64,000 nt of DNA, from contig JAKSZU010000026.1 in assembly GCA_026018925.1 (NCBI GenBank), positions 19,707,127 to 19,771,126 on the forward strand, given 5' to 3'. Below the pieces are notes generated by a model that had not been told where the DNA came from, did no database searches, and was given only the letters and a program-made list of their open reading frames with translations. Origin of the DNA: Tupaia tana (taxonomy: Eukaryota > Chordata > Mammalia > Scandentia > Tupaiidae). Numbering within the stretch: position 1 is the first letter of the stretch; every line of letters begins with the position of its first letter. This document shows, piece by piece, positions 57,001 to 64,000 of the stretch. A program made the position numbers and the translations under genes.

Positions 57001-60000
57001 ATCCCAAGAGGAGAAGAGATTGTGACGTGGCCATCCCTTCTGCGGAGTGATGTGTCACTCTCTGTCTCTCTGCGTCTCTGGCAAGCACACACACCCTAGA
57101 GCAAAAATCTCTCAAAAAAAAGAAGTCCTTATGACTGTGAGTCCGTCTATGCTCTTTGAGAGGTGTGAGAGGACTTCAAAAAGGTTGTGAAAAATGAAAT
57201 TAATTATGAGGCTATTTATTTATTTGGTTCATCCATATGGCACGTGTGCTTGCCGGAGAGAGACAGAGAAAGAGAGAGGGAAAGTGAGAAATCCCCCGGG
57301 GGGCATGGCCACACTGGAATCCCTTCTCCTCCTGAGATCTCGGGCACGCACGCACATGCACTGGGTGTCAGTTTCAAGCTGCCAGGTCTGGGACTCGAGC
57401 TGCAGTTTTCCACATGGGAGTCCAGCGACATAATCACAACGCCATCTGCTGGCCCCATGAGAGTTTATTTTGAGCTGCGCAGAGTTTCTTCGTGAGCTTT
57501 TGAAGAGTCCACGTGAGCATCCACTACAGTGGGGGGCACCCCGGGGAGCTGAGCCCCGCCTGGAGATGCCGGCAGGAAGGACGGAGGCTCACAGTCCTGC
57601 CTTCGGTCGTGGCCAGCTGGACACAGGCGGCTTCCCAACACTCCCCCTGCGCACCCTACGGCGGCTCCACCCCGAAATACCCACCACCGCCGCATGCGCA
57701 CACGTCAGAGGAGTTCCGCTCTCCGGGCAGCAGCTGCTGGCTGGCATCTGTGTCCAACCTTGACCATGCTCCCCCCCACCCCGACTCTCCCCACCCGGGA
57801 CCGTTTCTCTCTCGTTGTAGCACAGGCCATGGGTCAAGTTCATGCTTCTGTCCCCGTTAATTATCTGTCTTCCCCGCCGGGAGGGAACCGCCACAGGGGT
57901 GGGGTCTGGTCTGGTCAGCCCACCACTGCACCCCCTGTGCCCAGAAGCGTGCCGGTGCCTGGAGGGGCTGGGAAAGTGTCTTCACCGTGGGTGGATCAAT
58001 CCGCAGACCCGATGAGGAGCACCCAACCCTGAGCGCACCCCTGGACCTTCTCTTCCAGCGAAACGAGGCTCAGGGAGGGGCAGAGACCTGCTCCAGGTCG
58101 CCCGAGTCTGACTTGCCTTCCCCTACCACCAGAGTCCGGAGGCTGAGCCCAGGGTGGCCCTGCCTCCCCTTCCCTGGCTCTCAGCCTCCACCCCAGTCCA
58201 GGAGGCTGCTGGCCTCTCAGCCCTTCGCAGCCCGTCTGCTGGGCTGGGGACTCTGGCCTCCTGGAGCGGCTCCTGCCAGGCCAGTCTCTGCTGCCAGGCC
58301 AGCCCGCGACTCACCAGGTACTCGCTCTCTGCGTCCAGCGCGCTGGTGGCTTCGTCCAGGATGAGGACAGGTGGGTTCCGCACCAAAGCCCGGGCCATGG
58401 CCACCCGCTGCTTCTGGCCTCCAGACAGCTGCGCGCCCTTCTCCCCTGTCTCTGCGGGGCAGAGACACAGGGGTGAGTTAGCCGGAGGGGAGGCCACACA
58501 GCCCGGGGAGAGGAGGAGACTCTCCAGGACGAGCCCCCGAGGGCACGGGATGGGACTGCCAGAGCGCCACTGCTCCCCGCCCCACTCAGAGCAGACACGC
58601 AGCTACGCCTACTCGCCACCGGAGACCAAGACCACGCCCCAGCTCTCACCCGCTGCTCCGCAGAAACGTGGCACCTGATTACACGCTGCACTGGCGCGGC
58701 TGCAGGGAGATGGCACTCCCCCACTGCCCCGGAGTAAATGCAGGGGTGCGGTCCGGGCCGCGCGAGCCAGCCGCACCACGCAGCCCCGTGCCTCCCCGTC
58801 TGTGCAAAGGCCATGTACGTGGCACAATCGCAAACGCGTGACCCCAGCCTGCTAAACCAGTTCCAGCAACTTCCCCTAAGCGTGGCTTCCTCCAGGCACA
58901 AAACAGCCCGGGGCACACGGCGCCCATGGGGCCCACGGCGCTGTGGTTGCAGAAAGCAGAATAAAAATAAATCGAGGGGCCTGCAGGCGGCACGGTGCCT
59001 ACGGTGCTGGGTCCCGCGTGGCCACCTCTGCTGTCCCAGTCATGGACTCAATGGTTTGAAAACACATGGGCATGGGGACCAGCGGTGGTGGAGCGGTTAC
59101 ATCGCTGGACTCTCACATGGCTGACTGTGGTTCAAGCCCTGGACCCGGTGACTTGAAAACCACATCAGGCACATGTGTGTGCTCCAGATCCCAGGAGAAA
59201 TGGTGGTACGGCCATCTCCCCAGGGGTGGTTTCTCACCTTCCCTCCCACTGTCTCTCTCTCCCCAGCAAGTGTACGTGCCCCAAGTCAAAAACCTCTAAA
59301 AAAAAAAGAAAGACACACCGGGTACATGTGGGTGCAAGCCCCACACCCCGGGAGGAGGGTGAGAAGGGATCGCGCGTGGCCGTCCCCTGGGGGTCGCTCC
59401 CTCACTCTCCTCTCTGTCTCTCCCTGGTGAGTGTGCACGCCTCTGGGAAACATTACAACGGAAACAGCAGTGACACTGGGAGGGGCTGTCGCGGCCCTGC
59501 GACTTGCTCACTGTCACTTTGTGCTCCGAAACCTGGGTCAAGCCAGACCCCACGCGGTGACTGCGGGTCAGAGCCCCGGCCAGGTCGGGCACTGTGCGAG
59601 CGCCGAGACCCCACGGGCTGCAGGGCTGCAGGGCTGGAGGAGGAGGGCTGAGGTGTGACCAGACCCCGGCCCGGAGCTCCTCTCTCTGCCACTCACACCC
59701 AGGTGTGGGCCGATGCGCTTTATCGTGAATAAAGAAAAACATTCTAGAAAAATCCTTTAAAATAATCACGCTTGTGTTACGTGCATTTCGTCTCCAGGAA
59801 GGAGAAGCAGGGGGAGGGCAGGTGGGGGGCCAGCCTTGGGGCGGCCGGGCGCAGTGGGGTGGCGCCGTACCTGTGCTGTACCCGTCCTGCAGCTCCATGA
59901 TGAAGCCGTGGGCGTTGGCCTTCTGCGCCGCCTCCACCACCATCTCGAAGGGCACGGTGGGCAGGCCGTAGGAGATGTTGTCCGTGATGGAGCGGGCGAA

Positions 60001-60030
60001 CAGCACGGGCTCCTGGCTGACCAGGGAGAT
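54092..60030 (-). CDS. ABCB9: ABCB9 (TAPL), last three coding exons (partial)
   Basis: ABCB9 is a homodimeric ABC half-transporter that moves peptides into lysosomes. Exons on -: 59871-60030, 58315-58451 and 54092-54352 (stop 54094-54092). Junction phases agree and the three encode 185 residues of the nucleotide-binding domain. They carry the Q-loop ([12 protein letters not shown]), the signature [15 protein letters not shown], Walker B with catalytic Glu and D-loop ([18 protein letters not shown]), and the H-loop ([12 protein letters not shown]). The tail [16 protein letters not shown] and the ending NGSLKA identify ABCB9 rather than TAP1/TAP2. The Walker A exon and the transmembrane exons would lie beyond 64000. 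All visible catalytic residues are intact. The two introns (about 4.0 and 1.4 kb) are filled with SINEs and older repeats. Confidence 0.95.
54448..54985 (+). mobile_element. Fossil DNA transposon interrupted by a SINE
   Basis: The left part (AATGCTTGGGACCATAGGTG, TTTCGGATTTCAGATTT) and the right part (CATAATGAGACACCTTGTCT, CATTTCGGATTTGGGAGCAT, ATTAGGGGTGCTCAGTCTGT) fit one old mammalian DNA-transposon repeat whose ends read CAG..TGAGCA. A long-class SINE (-) sits inside at 54490-54728. I do not name the family. It lies in the last ABCB9 intron. Confidence 0.65.
54490..54728 (-). repeat. Long-class SINE inside an older transposon
   Basis: - copy, tail slightly truncated (TATATGCGCTCACC), intact head end GCCATCTGCTGGTCCC. 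Confidence 0.88.
54986..55580. other. ABCB9 intron, unique sequence
   Basis: No additional exon or repeat is recognised. Confidence 0.5.
55581..56150 (+). repeat. Short-class and long-class SINEs
   Basis: 55581-55738 short class; 55922-56150 long class, shortened tail. Confidence 0.8.
56151..57458. repeat. Unique segment, then type-2 and two long-class SINEs
   Basis: 56151-56521 is unique; 56522-56745 is type 2 (+) ending (AAAT)n; 56855-57122 is long class (+) with (TG)n at 56953-56992; 57210-57458 is long class (-). Confidence 0.78.
57459..58314. other. ABCB9 intron, unique sequence with a MIR relic
   Basis: A MIR-like core at about 58055-58125 (AGCGAAACGAGGCTCAGGGA). No extra exon is recognised. 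Confidence 0.5.
58452..59870. repeat. ABCB9 intron with SINE pieces
   Basis: About 58978-59070 SINE head; 59075-59310 long class (+); about 59320-59450 headless long class (+). The flanks are unique. Confidence 0.7.
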
Positions 60031-60394
60031 CTGCGGGGAGGGGCGCGGCGTGAGAGGCCCGCGGCGTCCAGCCCACCGTCACCGCAGCCTCGCAGCCCCG
60101 GCCGGGTGACGCCAGGACCCTCGGGGCTGCTGCGGGCGCTCTCCTCACACGCTGGGCCCACTAAACTGCTGCTCTGGGCCGGGCCGAGTTCTCTGGGCTC
60201 CAGAGAAAGTGCTGCCCGGCCTTGTCCTGGGGGCGGCGAGGAGCGGGGCACAGCTCGGTGGACACAGCTGCCCACGTCAAGGAGGAAGAGGCCCCAGCCG
60301 GCCCCAGACCGCAGGGTCCTCCCTGGCAGATGTCCCTTCCACTCGAAGAGAACGATTCAGAGGAGCTGAGTCGGGGGGGCTCAGCTCAGTTTAT

Positions 60395-61280
60395 AGGTGG
60401 CATGGCGGGTAAAGCGCTGGAGTCCCACATGGGCAACTGCAGTTCGAGTCCCAGATTTGGCGGCTTGCTTTCTTACGTTCCCTCTTGCTCTGTCTCTCTC
60501 TGGTCAAATTAATAGGTAAAGAGTTCTTTAAAGAAGTCATGTCCCATGATCCCAGCTCTGGACATCTAGCCTCAGTAATACTACTGGGGCTAGGCAGAAG
60601 AACAGTCATAATGCAGCTGGACTACAGGGGCAAGGTCCTGGGTTCAAGTCCTGAGTCCCCCTTAAGCACATCGGGCACACGGCCCAGGAGGGCTGAGATG
60701 GGCTGGATCGGGGTGAGGACCTGCTGGGGTGCATCTCTCTCTCACATGGAAGAAATAAATAAACGACTTAAAAAAAAATAACATTATGGGGGGACCAGCA
60801 GTTGGCACAATGGCTATGTCACTGGACTCCCATGTAGTCAACTGTGGTTCGAGTCCCAGACCCAGTGGCTTAAACTCACACTGGGTGTGTGTGCGTGCGT
60901 GCCCAAGGTCCCGAGAGGAGAATGGAGGAGAAGGGATTGTGGCATGGCCATCCCCCTGGGGGGTGATTTCTTACTTTCTGTCTCCGTCTTTCTGGCGAGC
61001 GCACACACCCTATAGCAAAAACCTCTCCAAAAAAAAAATAAAATCACGGGCCACCCATTCAGATGGCTAAACCCACGTGGCCAATAGTGCAGCTCAAGTC
61101 CTGCAGCTGGTGGCTCGAAAACCACACTGGGTGTCAGCATATGTGCCCAAGATCCCAGAAGGAGGGAGAGATGGAGAAGGGATTGTGCGTGACCACAGCC
61201 CAGGGGGTGAGGGGCTTTCTTCTTTCTCTTTCTCCCTCTCTGGGGGACGCATACGTGCCCTTTGGCAAATTAAAAAGAAA
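60395..61280 (+). repeat. Four SINEs in the same orientation
   Basis: 60395-60535 short class; about 60590-60780 type 2; 60788-61042 clean long class; about 61050-61280 long-class variant with ATTAAAAAGAAA end. The intron stretch 60031-60394 before them is unique. Confidence 0.8.
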
Positions 61281-61394
61281 AGCATCACAGATAGCACTGG
61301 AACACGATAAACAGCAGAAATAAGTCAATACTAAAACAGAGAACGAGACAAGCTGGCTGTCCTTGTGGGTCAGTTAAATCACAGTGTACCCACG

Positions 61395-61995
61395 AGACCG
61401 ACCTGCAGGGCCCGCTGTGCGGCTAGTGGTGGGGGACAGGCTCCCACGTGGCTGACCACAGTGTGAAGATCGGCCCAGTGCTTGGAAAACACACCAGGCC
61501 CGTGTGTGCGCGTGCCCCAAATCCCAGCAGTGTGGAGAGATGGGAGAGAAGGGCTTGCAGAGCGACCGTGCCCCGCCGACGGATGCTTTCTCTCTCCCCA
61601 CCTCCCTCTCTCTGGCTCTCTGACAAGTGCATGTACCCGCTGACAATTAAAAAAATAATAAAATTCACTAAAATATGGGAATATGCTTATATTGTGGCTT
61701 TTACTGTTTTGTGCTTAATGGAAATGGAGTTGTTTTTTTTTTTTTTTAAGGTTTTTGCCTTAGGGCATGTGCATTTGCTGGAGAGAGAGAGAGAGACAGA
61801 GACAGTAGAGAGAAAGTGAGAAATGACTCCCCAGAGGGATGACCATGCTGCAGTCTCTTCTCTGTCTCCACTTGGGATCTTGGGCATGCACACACATGAC
61901 CCTGGTGTGAGTTTCAAGCCGCCAGGCTTGGGATTCGAACCACAGTTTACTACCTGGGGGTCCAGTGACATAACCATGACAATCTGATGGTTCTG
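61395..61995. repeat. Two long-class SINEs
   Basis: About 61395-61660 (+, diverged) and 61735-61995 (-). Confidence 0.72.
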
Positions 61996-62559
61996 GAAAT
62001 TGAGGTTTTTAATGTAAATTGAAGATTAGTCAGTCGCAAAAAAGGAAAACCAAACTGCCAATAACTTTACGGAAAGATATTAGTTGATGCCTTTAGTCAA
62101 TCGGAAAATGTAAAGAGCCACACAGTCAGCAACCAGAGGCCCGGGAGCCAGCGTGTCGCGTACCTGAAACCCTGCGCGTGCTCCCTGCGGCCAGTCTGAG
62201 CAGCTCTGCCCAGGCCTCACCCAGAACTGGTGGACGGCAGCCGGGGGGTCCACACTCGGGGCCCCTGACCGGCCATCTACCTCTGGTGAGATGCCCACAG
62301 TGCAGGGAGATTTCGGAGCCCGGGGCCCTGCCAGCACCTGCGACTGGACGCCACGTCTGTCCGGGCTCTCCGGGGACTACGTGCACGCCGTGATGTAACT
62401 GGCAAAGCCCTGAGGCTTGGTGTTTCCTGGGTCGTGTGCAAGGACAACCCTCCAGGGCGTCCCGCTCTTGCACCGGCTCAGGCTCCGGGTTTGCGGCTCC
62501 TTTGCTGGTAGGATTACCCGAATCTGGTCACGAACGGCTTCTTTGGGGTACTAGAGGTG

Positions 62560-62830
62560 ACCTGACTCTCATCCACTGCTGGGGGAATAGAAACTCAGCC
62601 AACCGCCGTGGAAAACGGAGACTGCTAACGGGGGCATGCGCCCACCCTCGCCGTGCTTTTCTACCCCGAGGGCCACACCTCAGAAGAACATACCCACGGA
62701 AACACGCATGAAATGGTCCACACCCCAATCGCCGTTGCGGGTAATGGCGGGAACCGGGGACCCAAAATGCCTACCGAGACGGAGTGCATGACTAGATTGT
62801 CTACACTGTGGATTAACCTCCAGTGAGGGG
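62560..62830 (+). repeat. L1 3'-region fragment (old)
   Basis: CATCCACTGCTGGGGGAATA, CGCCGTGGAAAACGGAGACT and ACACGCATGAAATGGTCCAC follow the order of the L1 ORF2 end and 3' region. 61996-62559 is unique. Confidence 0.65.
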
Positions 62831-62924
62831 GAGGGTGGGCACAATCACAGCTGCACTCTGGAGTGACCGGTGCACACTTTGGGCTTCCTTCTAGATGGTT
62901 CCAGCAGAGCGGTGTGTTTGGGGT

Positions 62925-62925
<1 letters not shown>

Positions 62926-62958
<33 letters not shown>

Positions 62959-63850
62959 TCGACGGATGAACAGCAAGAAAAGGATGATCGGGCGAGCCAG
63001 TGGTGGTGTGGAGGTTAGGGTGCCAGGTCCCACATGGCTGGCTGTGCAGTTCGAATCCCAGGCCCAGTGCTTGAAAATCATGCCAGGGAGCCAGTAGGGC
63101 CGTGGTGGGTGAGATGCTGGACTCCCACGTGGCTGACTGTGGTTCAAGTCCCAGGCCCAACAGCTTGAAAATCACCCCAGGTGCTTGTGTGTGCATACTC
63201 AAAGCCCCAGGAGGAGAACGAAGAAAGGATTACAGTGTGGCCATCCCCTTTGGGGGTGATTTCTCACTTTCCCTCAGAGCTGGCAGGTGGTACAGTGGCT
63301 AAGGTGCTGGACTCCCACATGGCCAACCACGGTTCAAGTTCCAGACCCGGTGGCTTGCTTTCTCACTTTCTCTTTCTCTCTTTCTCTGGGCAAATTAATA
63401 ATAATAATAATTATTATTAATAATAATAATAATAACAACAACAACAACAGCAACTAAAAGTAAATAATCCTTTTTAGAAAAAAAGAAAGAAAGAAAATCA
63501 CTCTGGGTGCATGTGTGTCTGTGCCCAAAACCCAGAGAGGAAAAAGGAGGAGAAGGAAGTGTAGCACAGCCATCCCCCGGGGTAATTTCTTGCTTTCCAA
63601 CAAGAAAAAAGAAGAGAAGGACGACCACCAAGGTCAGGCAAGGGGCCAGCAGGTGGCACAGCGGCCATGCAAGGCTCTGCGATGCTGGGCCCACAGGGAA
63701 GGTCCCAGGTTCGCATCCTGAGGCCTCCCTGTCCCCGTGATCTGAGCCGGCTGTGGCTGGGGTAGGTTAGGGCATGAAGACCCTTTCGGGGGTGACTGTC
63801 CCTGTCACTCTCTCTCTCTGTCTCTCATAGAAGAAACAAATTAACTTGAC
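62926..63850 (+). repeat. (CA)n followed by five same-strand SINE pieces
   Basis: (CA)n at 62926-62956; head 63000-63085; long class about 63088-63275; short class 63280-63470 ending in (AAT)n/(ATT)n/(AAC)n; headless long-class body about 63485-63615; type 2 at 63643-63850. 63851-64000 shows no feature. Confidence 0.8.
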
Positions 63851-64000
63851 AAAAAAGAGAGGCGAGGCGTTATTTCTGGAGGGAAGAAAGTCGCTTGGGG
63901 AGTGCCTAGACCGCTAGTGCCTTCCGTGTCGACCCGGGCGGCCACGCTGGCCATATTCTCACACACTCGTCCGCGCGCCCTGCCCTGCCCGCCGCCCTCC

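Noticed and set aside
54092-60030. TAP1 or TAP2 instead of ABCB9
   Set aside because: The C-terminal tail ([22 protein letters not shown] end) and the VPS37B neighbourhood fit ABCB9.
1-64000. An undescribed multi-gene system
   Set aside because: Every coding segment I can support belongs to a known mammalian gene or a retropseudogene. The rest is repeats and unique non-coding DNA.

Overview
This is nuclear DNA from a placental mammal. It contains multi-exon genes with GT-AG introns, a CpG-island promoter, polyadenylation signals, fossil MIR/L2/L1 sequence and dozens of tRNA-derived SINEs. Three genes of one known mammalian neighbourhood (human 12q24.31: HIP1R, VPS37B, ABCB9) are recognisable by protein similarity recalled from knowledge. 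I see no Alu, B1/B2, CAN-type or Bov-type SINEs in bulk. The dominant SINEs have a tRNA-like head, and I cannot place them in a named family. One possible 7SL-derived fossil near 34.02-34.11 kb hints at Euarchontoglires, but weakly. I do not name a species.

Layout. Left of a 100-N gap (13,033-13,132) lie VPS37B exons 2-4 on the + strand (2,336-4,549; 3' UTR to about 6.09 kb) and, tail to tail with it, the last 12 exons of HIP1R on the - strand (9,899-12,699; poly(A) signal at 9,089-9,094). HIP1R runs into the gap. Right of the gap come about 15 kb of repeat-rich sequence, then VPS37B exon 1 with its CpG-island promoter on the - strand (28,119-28,520), about 25 kb of intergenic sequence with a processed pseudogene of proteasome subunit PSMA4 (about 31.84-32.84 kb, -), and the last three coding exons of ABCB9 on the - strand (54,092-60,030). 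The rest of ABCB9 lies beyond the right edge.

The main result is that VPS37B is split onto opposite strands: exon 1 is on - at 28.2 kb and exons 2-4 are on + at 2.3-4.5 kb. Splice phases fit across the break and give a protein of the expected 285 residues. HIP1R is cut at the same gap and its upstream exons are not found on the other side. Flipping the whole left contig would restore both genes and the human gene order. The simplest reading is that the contig ending at the gap was scaffolded in the wrong orientation. The gap edge lies inside a SINE, which may explain the error.

Functionally, VPS37B (ESCRT-I) and HIP1R (clathrin/actin adaptor) act in endocytic sorting, and ABCB9 (TAPL) is a lysosomal peptide transporter. 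Their adjacency is a conserved mammalian arrangement, not an operon. Other notable content: a 1-kb 33/36-bp minisatellite that happens to keep a 340-codon frame open, several GC-rich minisatellites, a cluster of CRE palindromes at the VPS37B promoter, and SINE insertions with perfect 17-bp target-site duplications. I found no CRISPR array, bacterial-type system or clearly novel biochemical system.
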